Positions 56,229 through 64,000 of a DNA stretch of 64,000 nucleotides are shown piece by piece. Each line of letters starts with the position of its first letter. The stretch's first letter is position 1. Source of the stretch: Micromonospora craniellae. Lineage in GTDB: Bacteria; Actinomycetota; Actinomycetes; Mycobacteriales; Micromonosporaceae. Both the position numbers and the translations under genes were made by a program. The stretch covers positions 2,418,001-2,482,000 of the forward strand of contig NZ_CP061725.1 in assembly GCF_014764405.1 (NCBI RefSeq), in the 5' to 3' direction. The notes under the pieces are model-generated. The model made no database searches and was not told where the DNA came from. It worked only from the letters and a program-made list of their open reading frames with translations.

Positions 56229-56975
56229 TCAGGCGGCGGCCAGGACCTCGTCGCCGATGGCGGTGAGCTGTTCGGCGCCCACCTCGACGGCGGACATGTA
56301 GTGGCGGAGCCACGAGCGGAGCCCGTCCGGCGTCCCGGTGGCGAAGGCGCCGGCCGCTCCGACGTACTCCGGCTCGCGTTCCCGGTGCCCGACGTCGACC
56401 GGCAGCAGGCCGCGTGGGTCGACGCCGCTGGCGAGCAGCACCAGGCGGGCCGCGCCCCGGGCCACCACGCTGGAGGGGCCGGCAAAGGGGCGCAGGTTGA
56501 GTAGTTCCCCGTGCACCACGGCGGCCAGCACCATAGGGGTGACCTTGGTGCCGCCGGCCACCAACGCGGCCAGGGCGTCGAGGCGGGCGGCGACCACCGG
56601 GTCGTCGACCGGGCGGCCCAGGTCGGGCTGGTCCACGATGTCGCGGGCGGCGAGTACGTGCAGCTTCGCGAGGGCCTGCCGGGGCGCTCTCGGCCAGAGG
56701 TCGGTCAGCCCGGGCAGCGCTCCGGCGACGCGCAGAGCGCCTTGGAGGACCGGTTCGGTGACGGTGCCGGCGCGTACCGCCTCACGCTCGTGGGGCCGGC
56801 CTTCCAGGCCGGCGCTGGCCACCGCGGACCGCAGGCCGACCTCGGCCGCGACCTGGCCGCCGTGACGGCGCAGCGCGCGGTGGCCGAGTGCCTGGTCGAA
56901 TCGGGCGCGGGCGCGCGCGACGGCGTCGGCGACGTCGGCGAGGTCGAGTAGCGGCGCGAGCGGGTCGGCGGTCAC
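56229..56975 (-). CDS. Fic-like helical protein (Rv3662c-like)
   Basis: This 248-residue all-helical protein contains HGELLNLRPFAGPSSVVARG, which aligns with the Fic motif (H-x-F-x-x-G-N-G-R) but lacks the His and the N-G-R ending, so AMPylation activity is unlikely. N-terminal part: ARARFDQALGHRALRRHGGQ and VASAGLEGRPHE. It is convergent with the HAD gene, 20 bases apart, as in related genomes (Rv3662c). Its role is unknown. The start used is GTG at 56975. Confidence 0.65.
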   Translation of the reverse strand: MTADPLAPLLDLADVADAVARARARFDQALGHRALRRHGGQVAAEVGLRSAVASAGLEGRPHEREAVRAGTVTEPVLQGALRVAGALPGLTDLWPRAPRQALAKLHVLAARDIVDQPDLGRPVDDPVVAARLDALAALVAGGTKVTPMVLAAVVHGELLNLRPFAGPSSVVARGAARLVLLASGVDPRGLLPVDVGHREREPEYVGAAGAFATGTPDGLRSWLRHYMSAVEVGAEQLTAIGDEVLAAA

Positions 56976-57042
56976 CCCGTCACGCTATCGACCCGGCGAT
57001 CCGCGCCGGGCACGAGTCGGCGGCGGCGGGGGTTCCGCAGGT

Positions 57043-57086
57043 GTTAGCAAGGGACCCTTCCTATGCACGAGGCGTTAATAAGGTGC
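57043..57086. repeat. Micromonospora-type intergenic repeat, two palindromic units
   Basis: Two similar units, TTAGCAAGGGACCCTTCCTA and TTAATAAGGTGCCCTTCCTT, are joined by TGCACGAGGCG. Each has a short AAGGG..CCCTT palindrome. Repeats of this type are, as I recall, frequent between genes in Micromonospora. It lies upstream of acs. Confidence 0.6.
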
Positions 57087-57220
57087 CCTTCCTTACATCT
57101 CGGCGCGTGGGAGGGGCCGTTGGGCGACGAGGGCGGGCGGGATCGGTCGCCTGGGCCGCCCGCCCCGGCTAACCTGCCCGGAAGAGAGGCAGGTCACCCC
57201 GAGCGACGAGGAGTCACCGC

Positions 57221-59215
57221 ATGAGCGAGGCATTGGCCAATCTGCTGAACGAGACGCGCCAGTTCCCGCCGCCAGCCGAACTCGCCGCCGCCGCCAACGT
57301 CACCGCGGACGCGTACATCGAGGCGCAGACCGACCGGCTGGCCTTCTGGGAGCGCCAGGCCGGACGCCTGACCTGGGCGAAGCAGTGGGACCAGGTGTTG
57401 GACTGGTCGACCCCGCCGTTCGCCAAGTGGTTCGTCGGCGGGCAGCTCAACGTGGCGTACAACTGTCTGGACCGGCACGTCGAGGCGGGCCGGGGCGACA
57501 GGGTGGCGATCCACTGGGAGGGCGAGCCGGGCGACACCCGGACCATCACCTACGCCGACCTGCACCGGATGACGTGCCAGGCGGCGAACGCCCTCACCGA
57601 CCTGGGGGTGGTCGCCGGTGACCGGGTGGCGATCTACCTGCCGATGATCCCGGAAGCGGCGGTCGCGATGCTGGCCTGCGCCCGGATCGGCGCGACGCAC
57701 AGCGTGGTCTTCGGCGGTTTCTCCGCCGAGTCGCTGACCAACCGGATCCAGGATGCCTCGGCCAAGGTCGTGATCACCGCCGACGGCGGGTACCGCCGGG
57801 GCAAGCCCTCGGCGCTCAAGCCGACCGTGGACGACGCGGTGGCGAACTGCCCGTCGGTGGAGCACGTGCTGGTGGTACGGCGTACCGGCGAGCAGGTCGG
57901 CTGGTCGGAGCGGGACCACTGGTGGCACGAGACGGTGGAGCAGGCGTCGACCGAGCACGCCGCGCAGCCGTTCGACGCCGAGCACCCGCTGTTCATCCTG
58001 TACACCAGCGGCACCACGGCCCGCCCGAAGGGCATCCTGCACACCACCGGCGGCTACCTGACCCAGACGTCGTACACCTCGCACGCGGTCTTCGACCTGA
58101 AGCCGGAGAGCGACGTCTACTGGTGCACCGCGGACATCGGTTGGGTGACCGGCCACTCCTACATCGTGTACGGCCCGCTCTCCAACGGCGTCAGTCAGGT
58201 CATGTACGAGGGCACCCCGGACACCCCGCACAAGGGCCGCTTCTGGGAGATCGTCGACAGGTACGGCGTGACCATCCTCTACACGGCACCGACGTTGATC
58301 CGCACCATGATGAAGTGGGGCGACGAGATCCCCGCCGAGTACAGCCTCTCCACGCTCCGCCTGCTCGGCAGCGTCGGTGAGCCGATCAACCCCGAGGCCT
58401 GGATGTGGTACAGGCAGCACGTCGGGCGGGGCGAACTGCCGATCGTGGACACCTGGTGGCAGACCGAGACCGGCGCCATGATGATCTCGCCGCTACCCGG
58501 GGTGACCGCCGCGAAGCCGGGTTCGGCGATGACGCCGCTGCCGGGTGTGAACGCCGACGTGGTGGACGACCAGGGCCAGTCGGTGCCCAACGGCGGCGGT
58601 GGTTACCTGGTGCTGCGTGAGCCGTGGCCGTCGATGCTGCGCACCATCTGGGGCGACGACAACCGGTTCATCGAGACGTACTGGTCCCGTTTCGGGGCGG
58701 GGGTGAGCGGCAACGCCGACGACCCGTGGATCTACTTCGCCGGTGACGGGGCGAAGAAGGACGACGACGGGCACCTCTGGCTGCTCGGCCGGGTGGACGA
58801 CGTCATGTTGGTCTCCGGGCACAACATCTCCACCACGGAGGTGGAATCGGCGCTGGTGTCGCATCCGTCGGTGGCGGAGGCGGCGGTGGTCGGCGCCACC
58901 GACCCGACCACCGGACAGGCGATCGTGGCGTTCGCGATCCCGCGCGGCAGCATCGACACCGCGGGTGAGGCCGGCGAGCAGCTCATCGCCGACCTGCGTA
59001 ACCACGTGGCGAAGACGCTCGGCCCGATCGCCAAGCCGCGACAGATCATGTTGGTGCCGGAGCTGCCGAAGACCCGCTCCGGCAAGATCATGCGGCGACT
59101 GCTGCGGGACGTGGCAGAGAACCGTTCGCTGGGTGACGTCACCACGTTGCAGGACTCGTCGGTGATGGACCTGATCGCCTCCGGCATGAGCGGGGGCAAG
59201 TCCGACGAGGACTGA
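57221..59215 (+). CDS. acsA: Acetyl-CoA synthetase
   Basis: This 664-residue AMP-forming ligase makes acetyl-CoA from acetate, ATP and CoA. It has the P-loop-like YTSGTTARPKGILHTTGG, the acetate pocket and adenylate motif VDTWWQTETG, YFAGDGAKKDDDGHLWLLGR and the catalytic Lys in TRSGKIMRRLLRD, the site regulated by acetylation. Its length fits Acs. GAGGAG lies 8 bases before the ATG. It matches the position of Rv3667. A terminator hairpin follows at 59233. Confidence 0.95.
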   Translation: MSEALANLLNETRQFPPPAELAAAANVTADAYIEAQTDRLAFWERQAGRLTWAKQWDQVLDWSTPPFAKWFVGGQLNVAYNCLDRHVEAGRGDRVAIHWEGEPGDTRTITYADLHRMTCQAANALTDLGVVAGDRVAIYLPMIPEAAVAMLACARIGATHSVVFGGFSAESLTNRIQDASAKVVITADGGYRRGKPSALKPTVDDAVANCPSVEHVLVVRRTGEQVGWSERDHWWHETVEQASTEHAAQPFDAEHPLFILYTSGTTARPKGILHTTGGYLTQTSYTSHAVFDLKPESDVYWCTADIGWVTGHSYIVYGPLSNGVSQVMYEGTPDTPHKGRFWEIVDRYGVTILYTAPTLIRTMMKWGDEIPAEYSLSTLRLLGSVGEPINPEAWMWYRQHVGRGELPIVDTWWQTETGAMMISPLPGVTAAKPGSAMTPLPGVNADVVDDQGQSVPNGGGGYLVLREPWPSMLRTIWGDDNRFIETYWSRFGAGVSGNADDPWIYFAGDGAKKDDDGHLWLLGRVDDVMLVSGHNISTTEVESALVSHPSVAEAAVVGATDPTTGQAIVAFAIPRGSIDTAGEAGEQLIADLRNHVAKTLGPIAKPRQIMLVPELPKTRSGKIMRRLLRDVAENRSLGDVTTLQDSSVMDLIASGMSGGKSDED

Positions 59216-59232
59216 CGGACAGGCGTACCACT

Positions 59233-59269
59233 CGACGGGTGGCGGTCCGACGCGGACCGCCACCCGTCG
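59233..59269 (+). terminator. Terminator after acs
   Basis: Perfect 16-bp arms (59233-59248 and 59254-59269) with a 5-base loop lie 17 bases after the acs stop. Confidence 0.8.
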
Positions 59270-59408
59270 ATGTCTGTCCGGACCTGCGCGGACGAAGCGG
59301 CACCCGGAGTTGCCCGACCACGACACCGACCGCGTCGCCCCTGCCGGTCCCGGGGGGGGCCGGTCGGCCCACCCGGGTCGGCGGCGGCGAGGTCATAGGC
59401 TGTCGGTC

Positions 59409-60341
59409 ATGACCGAGCAGCGCGGCGATGCCATCGACGAATCCTGCGTCCTCACCGAGGGGCCATGGACGCATCGGTTCGTCGGCGCCAACGGCAGCCG
59501 GTTCCACGTCGTGGAGGCGGGCACCGGTCCGATGGTGCTCTTCCTGCACGGCTTTCCCGAGCACTGGTGGGCCTGGCAGCGGATGCTGCCGGCGGTCGCC
59601 GACGCCGGTTTCCGCGCCGTCGCCGTCGACCTGCGCGGCTACGGCGCCAGCGACAAACCACCCCGGGGGTACGACGGCTACACCCTCGCCGCCGACGTGG
59701 CTGGCCTGATCCGCGCGTTGGGCGAACGCTCGGCGACCGTGGTCGGCGCCGGTGCCGGCGGCATGATCGCCTGGACGGTGGCGTCGTTCCACCCCAACCT
59801 GGTCCGCCGGCTGGTGGTGCTCGGCGCACCGCACCCGCTGCGGCTACGCGCCGCGATCTTCGCCGACCCGCGTGGCCAGTTCGCCGCGTCCACACCCGCG
59901 CTGAGGTTCCAGCTACCCCGCTACGAGCACGTCCTCACCCGGGACGACGCACGGGCGGTGGAGGAGATCCTGCGCCGTTGGGGCGGTCCCCGCTGGGTGA
60001 GCGGCCCGGAGTTCGCCGGGTACGCCAGCCGCTACCGGGAGGCGATGCGGATCCCGCAGGCCGCGTTCTGCGCGCTGGAGGGTTACCGGTGGGCGTTCCG
60101 GTCGGTGCTGCGGCTGCACGGGTACCGGTTCGTCAAGCTGATGCAGCGCCCGTTGGTCACCCCCACCCTGCAACTGCACGGGGCGCTGGACGTGGCCTCG
60201 TTGGCGCGTACCGCGCAGGGGTCGGGACGCTACGTCAGCGCACCGTACGAGTGGCGGCTGCTGGACGACATCGGGCACTTTCCGCACCTGGAGTCGCCGG
60301 AGCTGGTGCTGGGCGAGATCCTGCGCTGGACGAAGTCCTGA
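59409..60341 (+). CDS. Alpha/beta hydrolase, EphE-like, lacking the usual Asp nucleophile
   Basis: This 310-residue alpha/beta-fold protein has the epoxide-hydrolase oxyanion motif FLHGFPEHWWAW and GDxL-like VDLRGYGASDKP. The nucleophile elbow reads VGAGAGGMIAW where epoxide hydrolases have VGHDWGGxIAW, so the catalytic Asp and preceding His are replaced by Gly and Ala. The C-terminal DDIGHFPHLESPE keeps the catalytic His. It may be a pseudoenzyme or use another mechanism. The position fits EphE (Rv3670). I used the ATG at 59409. Confidence 0.82.
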   Translation: MTEQRGDAIDESCVLTEGPWTHRFVGANGSRFHVVEAGTGPMVLFLHGFPEHWWAWQRMLPAVADAGFRAVAVDLRGYGASDKPPRGYDGYTLAADVAGLIRALGERSATVVGAGAGGMIAWTVASFHPNLVRRLVVLGAPHPLRLRAAIFADPRGQFAASTPALRFQLPRYEHVLTRDDARAVEEILRRWGGPRWVSGPEFAGYASRYREAMRIPQAAFCALEGYRWAFRSVLRLHGYRFVKLMQRPLVTPTLQLHGALDVASLARTAQGSGRYVSAPYEWRLLDDIGHFPHLESPELVLGEILRWTKS

Positions 60342-60349
60342 GGCGGTGC

Positions 60350-60712
60350 TCAGATCCGCTGTTCGCGGACGTCGGTGACCTCACCTACAGGCACCCAGCC
60401 CTGATAGACCCCGAAGTCGAAGGTCTCCAGGCGCATCGCCTGGGCGACCGGCCACCGGCCACCGGTGTACTCGACCCGCAGCCATCCGTCGTGCACGGCG
60501 AGCACGATGAACGGCTGCCCCTGCCAAGTGCAGGTCGTCCGGACGTACGCCAACTCCTCGACCTCTGCCGCCGGGACCACCCGGACGTAGCGGCCGGAGC
60601 GGACCTCCTCGAAGCCGTCGGCCGCCTCCGGCCGGTAGAGCCGGATCTCGCCGCCGTCCGGGCTGGCCTGGTATTCCCGGCCGCGCCAGCGGGCCACGTA
60701 GCCGTCGCGCAT
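60350..60712 (-). CDS. Hypothetical protein coupled to SseB-domain gene
   Basis: This 120-residue beta-rich protein starts MRDGYVARWRGREYQASPDG, followed by EIRLYRPEAADGFEEVRSGR and QGQPFIVLAVHDGWLRVEYT. No signal peptide is seen. The ATG overlaps the stop of the SseB-domain gene (TGATG), so the two are co-translated. The fold resembles small SH3-like barrels, but I cannot assign a family. It is convergent with the EphE-like gene. Confidence 0.65.
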   Translation of the reverse strand: MRDGYVARWRGREYQASPDGGEIRLYRPEAADGFEEVRSGRYVRVVPAAEVEELAYVRTTCTWQGQPFIVLAVHDGWLRVEYTGGRWPVAQAMRLETFDFGVYQGWVPVGEVTDVREQRI

Positions 60713-63700
60713 CACCGCTCACCGACCTGCCGCCAGGCGAGCGTGTCGGTGTCGAGCACGGCGACCAGCCGTTCGCTGCCGTCCGCGCCGATACGCAGCA
60801 GTTGTGCGCCGTGCGGCAGCCGGACGCTGTCCACCTTGAACTCGGCCACCACGTCGGAACTCTCGCCGGGGGCGAAACCGTTGCCCCGGAACGGTGGACG
60901 CTCGATCACCCAGCCCTCCATCGCCCGCATGGCGGCCTCGTTCTGCCCGCCGTACGGGATCCGGTAGAGGCTCGGCCGGTACGCCGGCCACCGCAGCACG
61001 TAGATCTGCTCGGCGTCGGCCGCGAAGGGCGACTCGGGATGGTTCAGGCCGAGCGCACCGTACAACCTGGCCGGTGTGTCGAGATGGGCCAGCTCACCGG
61101 CCCGGTGCACGAAACCGGAGACCCGGTCGTAGCCACGCTCCAGGTAGTAGCCGAGCTGGCTGGGTGCGATCGCCTTCTGCATCACGATCGGCCGCGCCGG
61201 GTCGACGACCGGTGCAGCCTCCCGTGGGTCGCTGGACGACACGACCGGCTCACCCGCCGACTCGGTCTCCCGCTCCGGGTCGTCACCGAGCCCCAACTCG
61301 GCGGCCCAGTTGGCCAGTCCGACGATCTGCTCACCAGGCAGCTTGGCGCCCACCGGCGTACCCGGATTGACTGCGAACGACCACGACGTGTCCGGCCATC
61401 GACGGATCAGCTGGACGAAGCGGACCTGGAGCGTCTCGGCGGCGGCCGGATCGGTGTGGTCGGCGAGCCGCTGCGGCGAGGTGTACGCCACCACGAAGGT
61501 CTGGCCGTCCAGTTGCACGGTGGGCCAGACGAAGCCCGGGTCGCCGGGCCGGGTGCCCGCGACGGAGTCGGCCGCCATCGGCATGAGGACCCGGGCCAGC
61601 AGCAGCGTGGACAGGAACGTATCGGTGCTGCCGGCCTCCGCCGCCTCCAGCAGGTTCACCTCGACCTCGTTGGCCGGCGTGAACGTGGCGGCCGACGGCG
61701 TGGCGGGGGACGCCGCGTCCGGTACGGCGGTCGAGGCGCTCGCCGCCGGGCTCTCCACCGTCGGGCTCTCCACCGTCGGGCTCTCCACCGTCGGCTCGGA
61801 TCCGTCGCCCGACCCGGATGTCCCGGCCTCCGCGAACGTGGGCGACGTCGGCGGGTTGATCACCTCGGTGTCGATCGCCGACTCTGGTGTCGTCTCCAGG
61901 ATCGGCACGGTCGGCTCGGACCCGACCGACGGCACCTCAGCGGTCGGCTCGGCGTCCGGCAACGGCACCTCAGCGGTCGGCTCGGCGTCCGGCAACGGCA
62001 CCTCAGCGGTCGGCTCGGCGTCCGGCAACGGCACCTCAGCGGTCGGCTCGGACCCGACCGTCGGGATCCACCCGGTCGGGTCCGCCGTCACCGTCGGCAC
62101 CCACGCGGTCGGCTCGGCTTCCACCAACGGAACCGGCGCGGTCGGCTCTGCCCCAGGCACCGGGACGCGCACTGTCGGCTCCGCCTCGCCCGTCGGCACC
62201 TCGACTGTCGGCTCGGCCTCCACCGTCGGGATCCACGCCGTTGTCCCCGGCTCGACTGAGGAAAGCGGCGCGGTCGGTTCGGCTCCAACCGTGGGCACCC
62301 ACGTCGTGGGCTCCGTCTCCACCAGCGGAACGTGCGCAGTCGGCTCCGCCAACGGAACTCGCACGGTCGGCTCCGCCTCCGGCACCGGGACCCGTACCGT
62401 CGGTTCCGCCTCGACCTGCGGGACACGCACGGTCGGTTCGGTGCTCGGGAAGGTGGCGGACTCGTGCGGCCGGTGCTCGGGACGGGACGGGGCGGCGTCG
62501 ACCGAGCTGAGGTCGCGGGCCTCGATGATGGTGCCCTCGATGACGATCGGGGTGAAGCCACGGCGGGGCGCGGGCGGGCCGGAGACCGGTTCCGCGGCCG
62601 ACAGCTCCTCCGTGGGCTCCGCCGGCCCGCGAGGGGGCAACGCCTCGGTGGGGTCGCTGCTGCCGGCGAGACCACCCGGTTCGGGGCGGGTGCCCGACTC
62701 GGCACCGGTGAAGTCGAAGGCGCGGGTCTTTCCTTCGGCGGACGGATCACCGGCCGCTCCCCGTCGGGGGAACGGCTGCCCGCCCCGGGAAGCCAGCCGG
62801 GACGGAGGTGTCGCCCGGTCGGCCAGCCGGTCGGCGCGCTGGCCGGTACGGGAGTTCGACGGCTCGAAGAAGGACCTGCGGGGCGTCTGGCCGCTGCCGG
62901 TGTCGGGCCGGCCGTTGGACGGCGGGCCGGCCCGTTCGGGAGCACTCGGCCAGGCGGGACCGCCGGTCACAGACTCCTCGCCGGGTGCCGGTGTCGGTCG
63001 ACGCGGTGACGGACCGCCCGGCCCCTCCACCCGACCGCCGCCGACGGCACTGAGCCTGCTCCCGAGAGTCTCCTGGCTCGCACCGCGTTCCGGGGCGGCC
63101 GGGGTACCCCAACCCGGGTCCGGTAGGCCCGACGATCCGCCGCCGGGCTGCTGATGATGTGGCCCGGCCACCGTGCCGGGCGCCGCCACCGGGGACTCGG
63201 GCAGTTGGAAGGCCGCCGGGGCCACCGGTTGCGGCGAGGCCGAAGGCCCCGGGCCGCCGCCGGGCGACCGTGGGGGGCTCGCCGGAGCGGGCGGGGTGCT
63301 CTGCGCCCGGGCGTCACGCGAACGGTTGAGCGCCTCCACCCGTTCCAACCGGGCCCGCGCACCGACCGTGCGTCCGGGCAGCCGCACGTCGCCACGGGAC
63401 AGCTGGGAGACGTACCAGGCGGGCAGGTAGCCCTCGATCGGCAGACCGGGATTGACGGCCAGCCACCACTCGTGGTTGGGCCAGCCGGCGGCCAACTCCG
63501 CGTACCCGGAGCGCCGGCTGGGCCCGGCGTGGTCACCGAGACAGGACCGCATCGCCTCGGCCGAGGTGAACGCCAACACGTGGGTGCGGCCACCGGTCGT
63601 CCAGGTGCCCCAACCGGCTGGCACCTGACCCGGAACGGGCTGCGCGGAGATCGGCAACAGCAGCTCGACCCGGGACAGGACGCGGAAGTACGACTGCTGG

Positions 63701-63765
63701 TCGTGGCCGCGCAGCGCGTCCCGCATCGCCGCCTCGGCCTCGGTGGCCGGCACCCAGTCGGTCAC
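60712..63765 (-). CDS. Large protein with two SseB-like domains and a repeat-rich linker
   Basis: This 1017-residue protein has an N-terminal SseB-like domain (residues ~1-130, FRVLSRVELLLPISAQPVPG, then THVLAFTSAEAMRSC, EWWLAVNPGLPIEGYLPAWY) and a second one near residue 690 (TDTFLSTLLLARVLMPMAAD, FVVAYTSPQRLADHT, SFAVNPGTPVGAKLP). The C-terminal end is beta-rich. Between them is a Pro/Ser-rich and then a Glu-Pro-Thr repeat region (EPTVRVPLAE, EPTAEVPLPDA) likely extended. No signal peptide or membrane helix. Start GTG 63765 (GGAGGAG 8 bases upstream) is preferred over GTG 63771. The role is unknown. It is co-translated with the gene at 60350. Confidence 0.8.
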   Translation of the reverse strand: MTDWVPATEAEAAMRDALRGHDQQSYFRVLSRVELLLPISAQPVPGQVPAGWGTWTTGGRTHVLAFTSAEAMRSCLGDHAGPSRRSGYAELAAGWPNHEWWLAVNPGLPIEGYLPAWYVSQLSRGDVRLPGRTVGARARLERVEALNRSRDARAQSTPPAPASPPRSPGGGPGPSASPQPVAPAAFQLPESPVAAPGTVAGPHHQQPGGGSSGLPDPGWGTPAAPERGASQETLGSRLSAVGGGRVEGPGGPSPRRPTPAPGEESVTGGPAWPSAPERAGPPSNGRPDTGSGQTPRRSFFEPSNSRTGQRADRLADRATPPSRLASRGGQPFPRRGAAGDPSAEGKTRAFDFTGAESGTRPEPGGLAGSSDPTEALPPRGPAEPTEELSAAEPVSGPPAPRRGFTPIVIEGTIIEARDLSSVDAAPSRPEHRPHESATFPSTEPTVRVPQVEAEPTVRVPVPEAEPTVRVPLAEPTAHVPLVETEPTTWVPTVGAEPTAPLSSVEPGTTAWIPTVEAEPTVEVPTGEAEPTVRVPVPGAEPTAPVPLVEAEPTAWVPTVTADPTGWIPTVGSEPTAEVPLPDAEPTAEVPLPDAEPTAEVPLPDAEPTAEVPSVGSEPTVPILETTPESAIDTEVINPPTSPTFAEAGTSGSGDGSEPTVESPTVESPTVESPAASASTAVPDAASPATPSAATFTPANEVEVNLLEAAEAGSTDTFLSTLLLARVLMPMAADSVAGTRPGDPGFVWPTVQLDGQTFVVAYTSPQRLADHTDPAAAETLQVRFVQLIRRWPDTSWSFAVNPGTPVGAKLPGEQIVGLANWAAELGLGDDPERETESAGEPVVSSSDPREAAPVVDPARPIVMQKAIAPSQLGYYLERGYDRVSGFVHRAGELAHLDTPARLYGALGLNHPESPFAADAEQIYVLRWPAYRPSLYRIPYGGQNEAAMRAMEGWVIERPPFRGNGFAPGESSDVVAEFKVDSVRLPHGAQLLRIGADGSERLVAVLDTDTLAWRQVGER
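61931..62050 (-). repeat. 33-bp tandem repeat inside the SseB-domain gene
   Basis: About 3.6 near-identical 33-bp units encode the 11-residue repeat EPTAEVPLPDA. Variant units of the same pattern (EPTVRVP-x-x-EA, EPTAWVPTV) extend over about 61900-62440. Identity of the central units suggests recent slippage. Confidence 0.85.
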
Positions 63766-63916
63766 GGCCACCCCTCCTCCCGGGCAATGCCATAGGTATC
63801 GCTTACAACCTACAAGGTGTCCACAAGATCACAATGCCAGGCCGTCGCCGGTCCGCCCGGTTCGTCGAGGGGCGCTAACATCCCGTTCCGGTGTCGACAC
63901 GATACGGAGGCGGTCG

Positions 63917-64000
63917 ATGTCCCGGTACGTCCCGCGCCCACTCCTCGCGGGTGTGGCCGCCGCCCTGCTGGCCGGGCCGATGACAGCGGCACCCGCCTCG
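63917..64000 (+). CDS. Start of a secreted-protein gene (3' end outside window)
   Basis: ATG 63917 has GGAGG 6 bases upstream. The 28 visible codons give MSRYVPRPLLAGVAAALLAG followed by PMTAAPAS, a Sec signal peptide with a likely cleavage site after the Ala-rich end. The mature protein is beyond the window. It is divergent from the SseB-domain gene, with a 151-base gap. Confidence 0.7.
   Translation, partial: MSRYVPRPLLAGVAAALLAGPMTAAPAS

Noticed and set aside
61931..62050. CRISPR-like regular repeats
   Set aside because: The 33-bp units are contiguous without spacers and encode a protein repeat in frame. No cas genes are in the window.

Overview
The window comes from a high-GC actinomycete, most likely Micromonosporaceae (Micromonospora-like). 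This rests on very GC-rich coding sequence, many GTG starts with short 4-bp stop/start overlaps, a thymidylate kinase fused to an MFS-type membrane domain, a BldG-like anti-sigma antagonist, an actinobacterial tad pilus locus and a pSAM2-type integrative element. The core gene order (topA, MrfA-like helicase, tad genes, SerB-like phosphatase, Fic-like protein, acs, EphE-like hydrolase) follows, from memory, the Rv3646c-Rv3670 part of Mycobacterium tuberculosis.

Region 1-5361 is accessory and of lower GC. An FtsX-like permease (cut by the window edge) and its ATPase lie downstream of a small secreted protein with two cysteines. A strong hairpin separates that protein gene from the ATPase gene. 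Next comes a nested insertion-sequence nest: a 3' remnant of an old transposase, split by an intact ISAs1-family element with a 9-bp target duplication, then a second, decayed ISAs1 copy that ends beside tRNA-Thr(CGU).

Region 5487-25989 is chromosomal backbone. It holds a membrane metallophosphoesterase, a kinase-like pseudogene, a minus-strand block (tmk fusion, holB, YbaB-like, EspC-like, a hypothetical gene, PSP1), an alanine-racemase-like enzyme, a TetR regulator divergent from an aldonolactone oxidase, a frameshifted AbiEi/DUF559 gene between related palindromic repeats, topA, two hypotheticals and hppA. An intact IS66-family element with a perfect 8-bp duplication lies between hppA and the bldG/anti-sigma pair.

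Region 28743-38973 holds the helicase, two small conserved genes and the tad locus (CpaE-like, tadA, tadB, tadC, DUF4244 pilin, a frameshifted TadE gene, an Rv3654c-like TadE protein), followed by a VHL-beta-domain membrane protein.

Region 38992-55099 is an actinomycete integrative and conjugative element (AICE) bounded by 28-bp direct repeats. Its replication and transfer module (GntR, TraB, DUF2637, RepSA, Xis, Int) is on the right. Cargo on the left is a divergent restriction-modification pair, a GNAT acetyltransferase and an XRE/TPR regulator. It appears to have inserted into the transcription terminator of the VHL gene, not into a tRNA, and it separates the tad locus from the SerB-like gene.

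Region 55405-64000 returns to backbone: HAD phosphatase, Fic-like protein, acetyl-CoA synthetase, an EphE-like alpha/beta hydrolase that lacks the usual aspartate nucleophile, a two-gene SseB-domain operon with an internal 33-bp minisatellite, and the start of a secreted-protein gene. Several backbone genes carry single-event frameshifts, some at short homopolymers, so some may be sequencing errors and not real decay.
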